Positions 1 to 8,493 of a DNA stretch of 64,000 bases are shown piece after piece (positions within the stretch are counted from its first letter, which is position 1; every line of letters begins with the position of its first letter). The notes under the pieces are model-generated. The model had not been told where the DNA came from and did not search any database. It saw nothing but the letters and a program-made list of their open reading frames with translations. The stretch spans positions 1 through 64,000 of the forward strand of contig CAVOGJ010000003.1 of the NCBI GenBank assembly GCA_963695405.1, in the 5' to 3' direction. This stretch comes from CAVOGJ01 sp963695405 (GTDB lineage: Bacteria; Planctomycetota; Planctomycetia; Pirellulales; Pirellulaceae). Both the position numbers and the translations under genes were made by a program.

Positions 1-144
1 CGATTTCCGACACGGCTCGTCAGGGGAGTTTCACTACGGCGGCCGCCGCGATCTACGGATCACCAGGAAACTGTGTCGGACGATGAAGCTGACGATAAAG
101 CCGAGGGCGCCTCAGCGGACGACGAGAGGCCTTGGGCGGATGTT

Positions 145-1183
145 TCAACCGAGGGCGTTACTAACGATGCCAGCCGAGCAATATCTCCCGTTTCCATCAA
201 GGGGACAGTCGCGGCCAGACACCCGGCTTCCAAAATACGCTTGGCAAGTGTGAAACAACGTCGCACTTGCTCCCAGTGGCTCACCCATCGCGGGGGCACG
301 TGGCCAAGCAACCTGCTCGGCGAAGGTCTGACGTGAACAGTCTTGCCTGAGCGCAAGTGGCACGGAACGGCCGGGCCGGCTCAACAGCGGATGACACCTG
401 TAGCGAGTCCGACGGGTTAGCAGTCCAGCGACGAGCCACACGCCAAGCCATGAGGTCGCCGGTTCGGGCACGACGAATACGAGGTTATCGAAAGTCGCAT
501 CCGCAAAACTGGGCGTGTCCGCTGTAATCACATCGGACGTGAGATAAATCTGCCCGGCGACCACGGATGTGTCGATGCCACTGAACTGAGGGGTCGAAGG
601 CTCGGGCTCTCCGACACGCCACACTTTGGCTGTGATCTGGCTCCCGACCGCGCCGTACTCAAAATTCCAGTCTTCGCCCGGACCATAGGGGATGCCGCTG
701 TCCCAAATGCGAATCTCCGTTCCCATTCACCAACTTGCTGATAGCAAACTCACTTCCCGGAGTGCCGGCAGACCGGCGTGGTGTTCCCAAAGAACACATA
801 TCCCGAAAACGTGTTGAGGTCAAACCGGAACAGGACGGAGGTGCTATTGTTGGGAGAATCGGTGCGTACTTGTAGCCACGTAGCCGTTGGAAAAAATCGG
901 GTCCGTCGACTGATCCCAGGCTGCAGCAACTACACGTTCCGTGAGCGGTATGTTCGGCGGCACCGGCGTGGACCCGGTGTGGTACATCCGCAAATCGCCA
1001 TTACTTACGTCATACGCCCCCAGGGCCCCAGGGCTGGCCCGCAGAAAAGTCCAGCGTCGTCCACCCGTCAAAGACCATGTCATCGAAGTCATCAATTGGA
1101 ATCACCTGTCCTTGCACGAAGATGGCAACGTTCAGGACGATTGCCATATACGTGACTCTTCGAATCGTGCGAATCAAACTCAT
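145..1183 (-). pseudogene. Broken PEP-CTERM secreted protein gene
   Basis: Seen: an ATG at 1183 follows an AAGGAG site and opens a signal-peptide-like N-terminus (MSLIRTIRRVTYMAIVLNV), but this frame stops at 1010-1012. The next frame continues coding-like to a stop near 844. A third and fourth frame give FRFDLNTFSGYVFFGN and SEFAISKLVNG, and the last frame runs from 726 to 145. That last part carries VPEP at about 461-472, followed by a hydrophobic stretch and an RR-containing basic tail, the PEP-CTERM sorting signature. Known: PEP-CTERM proteins are exported and processed by exosortase. The frame continues about 80 residues past the usual end of the signal, so the tail is probably also out of frame. 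At least three frame changes in 1 kb suggest real decay, although sequencing indels occur elsewhere in the window. Confidence 0.6.
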
Positions 1184-2037
1184 GAGATCATCTCCTTGAA
1201 ACGAGGAAAGAGAAACGGAACCCGTACCGAGTTACGCAGAGAAACGCAGAACCGTGTGTGCGTTGCATTTGGCGAGCCTTTCAGTATCTAATCAGCTCGG
1301 GAGATTGCCGCAGTGTAACGCTAGCAAACCGGCGCAAAGTGACATACAGAGATAGCTCTCGTATTTTTTTATTGGGCGAAACCAAGGGGTGTGCACCCTG
1401 TGCTCATCCGCACAGCCGCGTGGCTTCTCGACGAGCCGCACCTCGGGGATACTTCGAGCAAGAGATGAGGTACTGCGAAGAGATCGGAGCAATCGGCACC
1501 CGAAGAAACGAACGCCTTCATGCGACAGAAGTTGGCTCGTGGAACTTATCCGCAACTCGGTATACGTGGCCCGCCGAAACGGACAACGACCGACCGCATT
1601 TCGTAAATGGTCGAACTGAAGGAGGCTGGGCCAAACGACTGCACATTGGCAAATCGCTAAGCTGATGAGATGGAAGAGACCGATGCAGTTTCCAACCTTT
1701 GCTTCGTGTGTGAAACGCCGACGCGAGTTACAGAGCTTTCCGAGGGCGGGGGTGAATCTGCCCTCCGCCAGAAATGTAAGTTCCGCTAGCGCGGAGATTG
1801 TGCACGCCTCCGCTAAATACCTAAATCCCATTAGCCTATTTCACAGACCGCACGAAAACGCAGGCTGCCAACCTGCGTTTTTCCCGTTTCGGGCATTCGG
1901 GCCGAAACAGGAATTGGCCGTCCGAGTCCGTCGCATGTCCGTGCAGCTGAGTGCATAAACCTCTCCAGTCGGGCCAATTCCCTCAATAGGACGTATGTCG
2001 CGGGACTTAATTCACACGATTAACGATAAGGAACCAT
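1184..2037. other. Gene-free stretch
   Basis: About 850 bases with no convincing gene. Open frames exist on both strands, but their translations are rich in Arg, Ser and Cys, have no recognisable domain and no good ribosome binding site. One clear hairpin lies at 1855-1881. The stretch separates the broken PEP-CTERM gene from two small membrane ORFs and may be decayed accessory DNA. Confidence 0.5.
1855..1881. terminator. Hairpin flanked by A and T runs, terminator-like
   Basis: A perfect 10-bp stem: AAAACGCAGG (1855-1864), loop CTGCCAA, then CCTGCGTTTT (1872-1881) with one more T. It has the form of a bidirectional rho-independent terminator. No intact gene ends immediately before it on either strand, so what it terminates is unclear. 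Confidence 0.5.
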
Positions 2038-2328
2038 ATGAGCAATTGTCTTCGATCAATTTGGCGGGCGTTGGCTGATCATGGGATCATAGTCGCTGCC
2101 GCCTTCTTCGCGACGTTCGTGGCTGGTCTGATTGCAAGCGATTTCTTGCCACCAGGAATCGAGTCGACTGTCGTTGCCATAATTTGCTACTTGCTTGCAA
2201 TTGGAGCTTTAGGGATTGTGGCAGCACTGGCCATCAAACTCGCCCACACCGCCGTCCAAAACCGCCGGAAGTTCGGTTTGCGGTCGCTGTTTGTTACTGT
2301 CTCTATCCTTGCCGTATTGCTCACTTGA
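2038..2328 (+). CDS. Small membrane protein with planctomycete C-terminal motif
   Basis: A 96-residue protein with about three predicted membrane segments (roughly residues 15-36, 44-66, 80-95). It ends in RRKFGLRSLFVTVSILAVLL, which resembles the RFSLRTLLVxVTLxAVLLG signature found near the ends of many planctomycete membrane proteins. The ATG follows AAGGAACCAT, a usable Shine-Dalgarno. The protein stops abruptly after the motif. A second hydrophobic ORF starts 84 bases later in another frame, so the two may be pieces of one interrupted gene. Function unknown. Confidence 0.5.
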   Translation: MSNCLRSIWRALADHGIIVAAAFFATFVAGLIASDFLPPGIESTVVAIICYLLAIGALGIVAALAIKLAHTAVQNRRKFGLRSLFVTVSILAVLLT

Positions 2329-2412
2329 CCACAAAGGCCTTGGGGTCGCGGATAGTTGTCTGCTATCTGTTCGTTTTCTTTCAACTGATTACGCCGGTTT
2401 TATTTGTTAAAT

Positions 2413-2697
2413 ATGAGGCACACACCAGGGTCAGCCGGCGGTGGAGCTGTCCGAGGTGCTCTGGTGGGATTCGTGAGTGTCTTCGTCCTGATCATCCTCT
2501 ACGGTTTGATCATGGGAATTCAAGGAAGCTACCTGGTGGGACCTTTCGGCCCCGGCTTTAATGGTCTTGAGAATTTGCAGTTCATGATGTGTTTTTGGCT
2601 GATTCGAATTCGGCCGCTACTTGTCGTACTTCTTGCTGGAGCAATCGGCGGGATTATAGGCCGGAAACTGCGTCGGCCATTCCCACCGCTGCCGTGA
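2413..2697 (+). CDS. Small glycine-rich membrane protein
   Basis: From the ATG at 2413 this encodes 94 residues; a TTG at 2404 would add three. It has two clear membrane segments: GALVGFVSVFVLIILYGLIMG (first 20 residues of it visible near residue 16) and PLLVVLLAGAIGGIIG near residue 72. Glycine spacing resembles a glycine zipper, and the tail is basic (RKLRRPF). It lies just downstream of the 2038-2328 ORF on the same strand. No family was recognised. It may be a free-standing small membrane protein or the 3' part of a broken longer gene. Confidence 0.4.
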   Translation: MRHTPGSAGGGAVRGALVGFVSVFVLIILYGLIMGIQGSYLVGPFGPGFNGLENLQFMMCFWLIRIRPLLVVLLAGAIGGIIGRKLRRPFPPLP

Positions 2698-2982
2698 CTC
2701 GCAAGTAGCTAGCGAGTCAGTGTGAAACATCGACGCGGTTTCTGCCGTGAATCACTTGCCCAGGAAGGCGCGCCTGGGCAAGTCGACATCCAGTCTGGGC
2801 TCGTCCCAAAAAACCACCCTTTTACGGGACGGCATGTGAAGCCGGACGGCCAAGATTAACTGGGGCCTCGGCAGGTAATGTCAGTGCAAAACTATCGACT
2901 TCGCTGAATCGAGTTCTATCCCTGTCCACTGGCGTCATCCGGGATGCCAGGTATCGAATAATCGCCGGCCGGTATCTGTTCC

Positions 2983-3447
2983 TTATTCCGCCGCATAGTC
3001 TCTGACCAACTGTTCAAACGGATCGTCCGGCACGTCGAATGCGACGGGCAATTTGAGCCGTGAGGCTGGCGTGAGCCCGAATTCGGTCAGCATCTGCCGC
3101 AATTGCTGAAAAGCCGAATTAAAGACGCTGTTCGCCGGATGCTTTACCGCTTCGCTGCGTTGCCCCTTGATGGTCATCCCCTCAGCGGTCATTGTCGCGG
3201 CGGCTTGACGCATCCGCACGTAGGCTGTGACCAATGCCTCAAGAGCCCATGCGTCGGCTTGTGTGATGCGAATCCCCTGTTTCTCGCATTCGATCAAAAT
3301 GTCATCCCAAGTGGCCGCGGCTTCACCGCTTAGGTGCGGGGGCGGTTCCGGCCGTTCCGCTGGGACGTTGACGGTTCCAACTGTATCGCGATCCGGTCGG
3401 AAGGTCTGCCGAGCGATCTTCGCGGTTGCTGCTTGTCGGTATGCCAT
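2983..3447 (-). CDS. Phage terminase small subunit, P27 family
   Basis: A 154-residue protein matching in layout the P27-type terminase small subunit: a basic N-terminus, PPPHLSGEAAATWDDI, a helical middle with TQADAWALEALVTAYVRMRQA, then KHPANSVFNSAFQQLRQML and EFGLTPASR, which is the C-terminal hallmark. Known: the small subunit recognises phage DNA for packaging and works with a large-subunit ATPase. No large subunit, portal or capsid gene is present in the window, so this is an orphan or a prophage remnant. The ATG follows GGAAAGG. Family assignment is from motif recognition and fairly secure; whether it is functional is unknown. Confidence 0.75.
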   Translation of the reverse strand: MAYRQAATAKIARQTFRPDRDTVGTVNVPAERPEPPPHLSGEAAATWDDILIECEKQGIRITQADAWALEALVTAYVRMRQAAATMTAEGMTIKGQRSEAVKHPANSVFNSAFQQLRQMLTEFGLTPASRLKLPVAFDVPDDPFEQLVRDYAAE

Positions 3448-3589
3448 GTTGTTACCTTTCCAGTGATAGAAACACGTTCAAATTGGCGGCAAAAATGCAC
3501 GCCGGGATCGCGGTTGGGGAATCGCTGCACAGTCAAAAAAGATGGCCCCGCCTGTGTGGCTCAGTCAAATGTGCTCACCACGTTGCAGA

Positions 3590-3949
3590 CTAGGGCCAGC
3601 CATGCCCGCTCATGACTCCATGCCCTTCCGGCTTGGGCAGTGCTGCTTTGGCTTCGTCTGCAAGTGCTTGAAGCTCGCTAGGTGAGTCGTCTGTGACTTC
3701 GATCGCGGCGACATCACTGAGCATCGCCAGAATCGCGTGGCGCTTCTCGGCTGAGAGGTTCCGCAGCGTATCCACAATGGCGGCTAGATCGTCGTCGCTA
3801 GTGCCAGGTGCCGGCGTGATTTGCTGCGCATTTGCTGCGCGGGGTCTTTTGCCGGTCTTCCACTTGCCGGCGTGATTGCTGTTTTCTTCGGGGAAAACGA
3901 TAGAATTCAGCAGTGTCAGGGCGTCAGAGATTCCGTGACTAGATGTCCC
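3590..3949 (-). pseudogene. Possible C-terminal remnant of a phage integrase
   Basis: One frame is open from just after a TGA at 3950-3952 to a stop at 3590, about 119 codons. It has no ATG; the first plausible start is an internal GTG at 3775. The residues include KWKTGKRPRAAN, then an acidic helical part (DDDLAAIVDTLRNL, SAEKRHAILAMLSDV) and a Pro/Gly tail. The helical tail is reminiscent of the ends of planctomycete tyrosine recombinases, but no catalytic residues remain, so this is a tentative inference. It overlaps the last 11 bases of trmB and is followed on the same strand by the terminase gene, which fits a degraded prophage edge. An 11-bp direct repeat ATTTGCTGCGC occurs twice within it (3819-3840). 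Confidence 0.3.
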
Positions 3950-4658
3950 TCAGTTCGATATTCCCCACAATCTGCGAATCGGCCGCCCCCGGGCCACCCA
4001 CTTCGATATCGATCCGCCAGGGATGTTTAAAGAATTCGGCGCGGTACACCGGTAGATCGTTGATTCGCACTCGCCGCTCAAAGTGAGTCCGGTAATCCAT
4101 GTCGTGCAACGGCGGTTCGACGGGAACCGATAGAGGGCCCTGCAATTGCGTAGTCGACTCGATGAGTTGTAGAGTCGATCGATAGTATTCCTCGACATCG
4201 GTCCAAAAATGGAGCCGACCGTCAGGGATAAGCGTGCGTTCGACAGCCCGCAGCAGCCGCGCGTTCATGACCCGCCGCTTGCGATGGCGTTTCTTCCACC
4301 AAGGATCGGGGAAATAGACGTGCAGGGCAGCCACAGAGGCGGCGGGCACCGTGTCGAGAAATGCGACGCCGTCACCCTGTAGCACGCGGGCATTGGTCAC
4401 CTTGTCGGCTGCCAGCCGCGCGGCCACGAAGCGGGCGTATTTCCCCACGACCTCGACACCCAGATAATCGCGATCCAGGCAGGCCCGCGCTACGTTCTTC
4501 AGGAAGAGTCCCTTGCCGCTGCCAATTTCAATCTCCAGCGGTGCAAAACGTCCGAACACGCGGGCGCTGTCGAACGACGCGCCAAGTTCGTCGGGTCGGA
4601 TCAGCCACGCGTCGGCGTTTAACTCCTGCGTCGGCTTGGGCAACGCACGGCGTCCCAT
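3939..4658 (-). CDS. trmB: tRNA (guanine-N7-)-methyltransferase
   Basis: A 239-residue SAM-dependent enzyme that methylates G46 in the variable loop of tRNAs. Visible: the SAM-binding loop EIGSGKG (residues 44-50), the GVEV strand that follows, and FPDPWWKKRH (116-125), the family signature for the catalytic and tRNA-binding loop. The reading frame extends 29 codons upstream, but the ATG at 4658 is preferred because it is preceded by AAAAGGA and gives the family's usual N-terminus. It lies 26 bases downstream of the rhomboid gene on the same strand, so the two are probably co-transcribed. Confidence 0.93.
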   Translation of the reverse strand: MGRRALPKPTQELNADAWLIRPDELGASFDSARVFGRFAPLEIEIGSGKGLFLKNVARACLDRDYLGVEVVGKYARFVAARLAADKVTNARVLQGDGVAFLDTVPAASVAALHVYFPDPWWKKRHRKRRVMNARLLRAVERTLIPDGRLHFWTDVEEYYRSTLQLIESTTQLQGPLSVPVEPPLHDMDYRTHFERRVRINDLPVYRAEFFKHPWRIDIEVGGPGAADSQIVGNIELRDI

Positions 4659-4684
4659 GCTGGATTCCTTTTCGTTGTAATGGA

Positions 4685-5530
4685 CTACGGCCAGTCGGCG
4701 GGCGGTAACTGCGATTCGAATTCCTTTTTCGCTTCCCGCTGCCAATCATGTCCCGGCTCGGGTGTGCCAGCCGACAGGAACGGCATGATCAACGCACCTA
4801 GTGCAAAACCGCCAATATGGGCCCACCAGGCAACCCCACCCCCCATATTCGCGTCCGTCACATTGGCGGCGTAGATCATTTGCATCAAGAACCAGGCACC
4901 CAGGACAAACAGCGCCGGCAGGTCCACGATGGTGAAAAAGACAATGATGAAGATAAGCGTTCGGATGCGGGAAAACGGATAAGTGACCGCGTAGGCCCCC
5001 AAGATGACCGCCACAGCGCCACTTGCGCCAATCACCGGACTGAGTGATCCCAACCCCTGACCCGACATCAACCAATGACAAGTGGAAGCCAACAAGCCAC
5101 CCACCAGGTAGAAAATGAAGTAGGTGATGTGGCCCAAGCGGTCCTCGATATTGTTCCCGAAGAGCCAGAGAAACCACATATTCCCGAGCAGATGCAACCA
5201 GCCGGCGTGCAAGAAGAGTGAAGTGAAGGGCGTCCACAACACGGATTGTGCCGTGAGCGGCAGGTCAACGAATGGCATCGCTCCACGAGGTGGACCGATG
5301 CCGTTTGCCATTTCCACATCCGCGTAAAGTGGGACGCGGATCGCCTGACCTTGATTCAAAAGCGCCAGTCGGGCCGGCACGAAGCCGTAGGTAGCTCGAA
5401 TCACCCGCTGTTCGTAGGGATCGACTCCTTGCACGAAAATCAGGCTGAGAAGATTGATAACGATGATCGCCACAGTGACGACGGGCCATCGCTCAACCGG
5501 ATTCTCGTCGTGGAATGGGATTATGGGCAT
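4685..5530 (-). CDS. Rhomboid-family intramembrane serine protease
   Basis: A 281-residue polytopic membrane protein. It shows the rhomboid core: HAGWLHLLGNMWFLWLFG (about 108-125), the catalytic serine in GASG (Ser170), and the catalytic histidine in WWAHIGGF (His238), with about six membrane segments. Known: rhomboids cleave substrates within the membrane. The start at 5530 begins MPIIPFHDENP, the common planctomycete and proteobacterial start of this subfamily; a longer start at 5593 is less likely. Its first 38 bases overlap the 3' end of the FabZ-like gene, so translation may be coupled. Substrate unknown. Confidence 0.9.
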   Translation of the reverse strand: MPIIPFHDENPVERWPVVTVAIIVINLLSLIFVQGVDPYEQRVIRATYGFVPARLALLNQGQAIRVPLYADVEMANGIGPPRGAMPFVDLPLTAQSVLWTPFTSLFLHAGWLHLLGNMWFLWLFGNNIEDRLGHITYFIFYLVGGLLASTCHWLMSGQGLGSLSPVIGASGAVAVILGAYAVTYPFSRIRTLIFIIVFFTIVDLPALFVLGAWFLMQMIYAANVTDANMGGGVAWWAHIGGFALGALIMPFLSAGTPEPGHDWQREAKKEFESQLPPADWP

Positions 5531-6080
5531 CGTCTGACCCGTTCTTTGAGATGGCATCGACCGGAAGCGGAACACCTTTGATGCCGCCTTCAACGACGAT
5601 CGTGTCTCCCACGGTCCCTTGAAATCTACAAATGATCATCCGACCGCGGCGGCACTTGATGCCTTGGCAAGCAATCAGCAGCCGATCGCCGGGTACCACC
5701 GGCCCGCGAAAGCGAACGTCTTCCATCCCGCCAAAACCGACCATTTGGGCGCCAAGTAAATCGTAACGCTGGGTGACATAGCTGCACACCTGCGCGGCGG
5801 CCTCACACATAAAGACACCCGGCATCAGGGGCATCCCGGGCATGTGGCCACGCACCCAGACTTCGTTTTCCGTGATGTCCTTATATCCGGCGCAAATAAG
5901 GCGATCGATATCCACATAGACGATGGCCGTCAGCTGTTCCATTTCGAAACGCTGCGGGTTGTATTTTCGAATCTCGGCAATATCCGCAAGCACATTGTCG
6001 AAATCGACAATGGCCGGGTCGACGATGTACTCTTTCCGAGCCACAACTTCACGCCTGTTTGCTGTCAATGCTGGCCCCAA
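5493..6080 (-). CDS. FabZ-like hot-dog-fold 3-hydroxyacyl-ACP dehydratase
   Basis: A hot-dog-fold protein of 183-195 residues depending on start (TTG 6080 or GTG 6044; neither has a strong Shine-Dalgarno). GHMPGMPLMPGVFMCEAAAQ (about residues 78-97) corresponds to the FabZ motif that supplies the catalytic His and Glu, and VRFRGPVVPGDRL matches the second conserved FabZ segment. Known: FabZ dehydrates 3-hydroxyacyl-ACP in fatty acid synthesis. The N-terminus is longer than that of canonical FabZ, so it may act on a different acyl chain. It lies between the 32-residue basic protein gene and the rhomboid gene, all on the minus strand. Confidence 0.8.
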   Translation of the reverse strand: MGPALTANRREVVARKEYIVDPAIVDFDNVLADIAEIRKYNPQRFEMEQLTAIVYVDIDRLICAGYKDITENEVWVRGHMPGMPLMPGVFMCEAAAQVCSYVTQRYDLLGAQMVGFGGMEDVRFRGPVVPGDRLLIACQGIKCRRGRMIICRFQGTVGDTIVVEGGIKGVPLPVDAISKNGSDDAHNPIPRRESG

Positions 6081-6105
6081 TCTTGAGAAGGCAGCTATCG
6101 ATGGA

Positions 6106-6204
6106 TCAGGTCTTCACCTTCTGACGACGAGCCTTACGGGATCGAGAGTTGGCTGGCCGCTTGCCGTGATTCGCCTTTTTAATTTTTCTACCTGGTTTTG
6201 CCAT
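6106..6204 (-). CDS. 32-residue basic protein, unrecognised
   Basis: A short reading frame of 32 codons starting MAKPGRKIKKANHGKR and ending RRQKVKT. Fourteen residues are Lys, Arg or His and none is acidic. The ATG is preceded by AGGAG at good spacing, the best Shine-Dalgarno in this neighbourhood, which argues that it is real. Composition and length resemble tiny ribosomal proteins such as bTHX, but the match is not close enough to name it. It lies between trpD and the FabZ-like gene on the same strand. RNA or ribosome binding is an inference from charge alone. Confidence 0.6.
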   Translation of the reverse strand: MAKPGRKIKKANHGKRPANSRSRKARRQKVKT

Positions 6205-6327
6205 CTTTCGTCTCCTGACTGTGACAAGGACTGCTGGTTGGGGTCGGAGGGAATCCGAGTTGATGTAATCCTAAAGCGTATCACTTTCGCCATTTATTTT
6301 CCACCGCGAGGTCACCAAAGTGATCAT

Positions 6328-7375
6328 TCACTGGGGTTCGACCGCGGGCAGCGGCGCGTGAGAAACGCGGGAAAGATCCGACAGCAGTCGTGCCGCCTTC
6401 CCCGTTTCGACGGCTTCCCTGGCCAGGGAAGCACAGCCGCGTAAATCGGCGCCTCGGCCGGCGGTCCAAAGTGCCGCGGCAGCATTGGCGATCACGATAT
6501 CGCTGGGAGGCCCCGGCTCTCCTTGCAGAATTCGGAGGATCAGCTGGGCGCTGGCCTGCGGGCCATTGACTTGCATCGACTGCTTGCTGGCTTGGCCCAG
6601 CCCAAACAACTCGGGGGACCAAGTTTGTTCTGTGATTTGCTGGGAAGTCACCACCAAGACACGTGTCACGCCGTCAAGGGTGACTTCGTCGAGGCCATCA
6701 TCGCCGCGGACGACACTAGCCCGCTTGACACCCAACTTTTGCAATGCTCCAGCCATTTTTGGTTGGGCCTCCGCCTGACCGACTCCCAGCAGTTGGTAGG
6801 GTGCAGCGGCTGGATTGCACAACGGACCCAGCAGATTGAAAATCGTGGGTAGCGCCAGGTCGCGTCTCACCGCTGCCACCTGTCTCATCGACGGATGCAT
6901 CAAGGGAGCGTAACAAAAGCAGATACCGAGCCGGTCCAGGCAGGCCTCAACTTGGCCCAACGAGGCTTCGATATTTACCCCTAGTTCCGCCAGTACGTCG
7001 GACGAGCCAGACTTGCTCGTCACGCTCCGGTTGCCATGCTTGGCGATGGGCAAGCCAGTGGCCGCGGCGACAATCGCCGCCGCCGTCGATATATTAAAAG
7101 TTCCCGACGCGTCCCCGCCGGTTCCACACGTATCGAGCAGATCGTGCCGGCGGGTGCGAATGCGACGCATCTTTTGCCGCAGCGCCAGGGCCGCACCGGT
7201 GATTTCGTCAACCGTCTCTCCCTTCGCGCAAGGCTACCAGCAGCAGCCCAATTTCCTGGGGCGACCATTGTCCATCCATGATCTGATGGATCGCTTGTCG
7301 GATCTCATCTCCGCTCAGATCTTGACCGCCGCTGACGCGTCCCAGGATTGTCTCTGTCATGGCTGCCCTCGTCAT
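6328..7375 (-). CDS. trpD: Anthranilate phosphoribosyltransferase, frameshifted
   Basis: Enzyme of tryptophan synthesis that joins anthranilate to PRPP. The N-terminal helical part (IRQAIHQIMDGQWSPQEIGLLLVALRE) is in one frame and ends at a TGA near 7208. The rest is in another frame and shows DTCGTGGD, the PRPP-binding KHGNRSVTSKSGS and FNLLGPLCNPA, all family signatures. The expected join is ...VALRxKGETVDEITGAALALRQK. The two frames meet at about 7210-7225, where the length is one base too many or two too few. Restored length is about 349 residues, normal for TrpD. Starts at 7375 or 7360 are both possible. This may be a sequencing error or a real mutation. Confidence 0.85.
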
Positions 7376-7521
7376 TCGGACCTTGCGACGCCGACGCTCT
7401 TCCGCCGCCAAAAGAATAATTGTCATTGTACGCGGTTGTGATGAGCTCCGTCGGGTCCTAGAATTCGTGACATCGGTGGGCCGTATCGTGGACAGATGTG
7501 GCTCGTGACTGGGAGAACGAG

Positions 7522-8463
7522 ATGGTTCGCAAGATTCTGATCGACTGCGACCCCGGAATCGACGATGCCGTTGCGCTCTGTATGGCGCTGTTTGATCCGC
7601 GGTTGGAAGTCTTGGCGGTCACGGCGGTGGAAGGGAACGCGGACGCGAACCAGACCAGTCGCAATGTGCAGGCGATTGTCGAGCAGGTCGACCCGGCCCG
7701 CTACCCACGATTTGGCGTCGCCCAGAAGTTGGAAGCCCCGCCGTCGCAGGAGCTCGAACGGTTCCACGGGATCAACGGGCTGGGAGACATTCCTTTTGAA
7801 ATTTCCCTGCTCCACCATCAACACGCCTCGGACAAGGTGATGCTTGACGTCATCCGAGCAGATCCTGGCAACGTCACGATTCTCACGCTGGGACCGTTGA
7901 CCAATCTGGCCCTCGCATTGCAGAGAGATCCGGAAGCCGCCGCGATGATTGGCAGCATCATCATGATGGGTGGCAGCGTCGTGGGAATAGGGAATGTTAC
8001 CCCTTGCGCGGAATTCAACATGCACTATGATCCGGCGGCGGCGGACATTGTCTTTTCCTCGCCGACGACCAAGACACTGTTGCCCATGGATATTTCGCGA
8101 CAAATCGTATTTTCCTTGGGGACGTTGGACGAGTTGCCGGACGAATCGACGCGTGTGGGAGGATTCCTGCACAAGATTTTACCGTATTGCTTTCGGGCTC
8201 ATCGTCAACGCCTGGGACTGGAAGGAATCCACTTGCACGATGCGGTCGCCATGTTGGCCGTTCTGCAACCCGAGCTGTTCACCACGGCTGAAATGCACGG
8301 CCAGGTGGAGGTGACGTCCGGCCTCACGCGGGGAATGACCATTTTCGATCGACGCGATTTTCCTGCGGAGCGTCCGAATATGGAGGTGATCTCCAGTGTC
8401 GACGTCGGAGAAGCCAAGGCAGCTATCCTGCGTGGTTTGAAGTACGCCGGGCAGTGCTCCTGA
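7522..8463 (+). CDS. Inosine-uridine-type nucleoside hydrolase
   Basis: A 313-residue enzyme of the nucleoside hydrolase family, which cleaves the N-glycosidic bond of ribonucleosides for salvage. The Ca-binding N-terminal motif DCDPGIDD is at residues 8-15. Also visible are LTLGPLTNLALAL, GGSVVGIGNVTPCAEFNMHYDPAAA and the C-terminal LHDAVAM with its metal-binding Asp. The ATG at 7522 follows GGGAGAACGAG; an upstream in-frame ATG at 7498 is less likely. It is transcribed divergently from trpD. Base specificity cannot be read from the sequence. Confidence 0.9.
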   Translation: MVRKILIDCDPGIDDAVALCMALFDPRLEVLAVTAVEGNADANQTSRNVQAIVEQVDPARYPRFGVAQKLEAPPSQELERFHGINGLGDIPFEISLLHHQHASDKVMLDVIRADPGNVTILTLGPLTNLALALQRDPEAAAMIGSIIMMGGSVVGIGNVTPCAEFNMHYDPAAADIVFSSPTTKTLLPMDISRQIVFSLGTLDELPDESTRVGGFLHKILPYCFRAHRQRLGLEGIHLHDAVAMLAVLQPELFTTAEMHGQVEVTSGLTRGMTIFDRRDFPAERPNMEVISSVDVGEAKAAILRGLKYAGQCS

Positions 8464-8493
8464 CCCACCGTCGGGAGCACAACCGCCACTCGG

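Noticed and set aside
1292..1831. Minus-strand open frame of 179 codons
   Set aside because: Composition is unlike coding sequence (many Cys, Ser and Arg), no motif and no Shine-Dalgarno.
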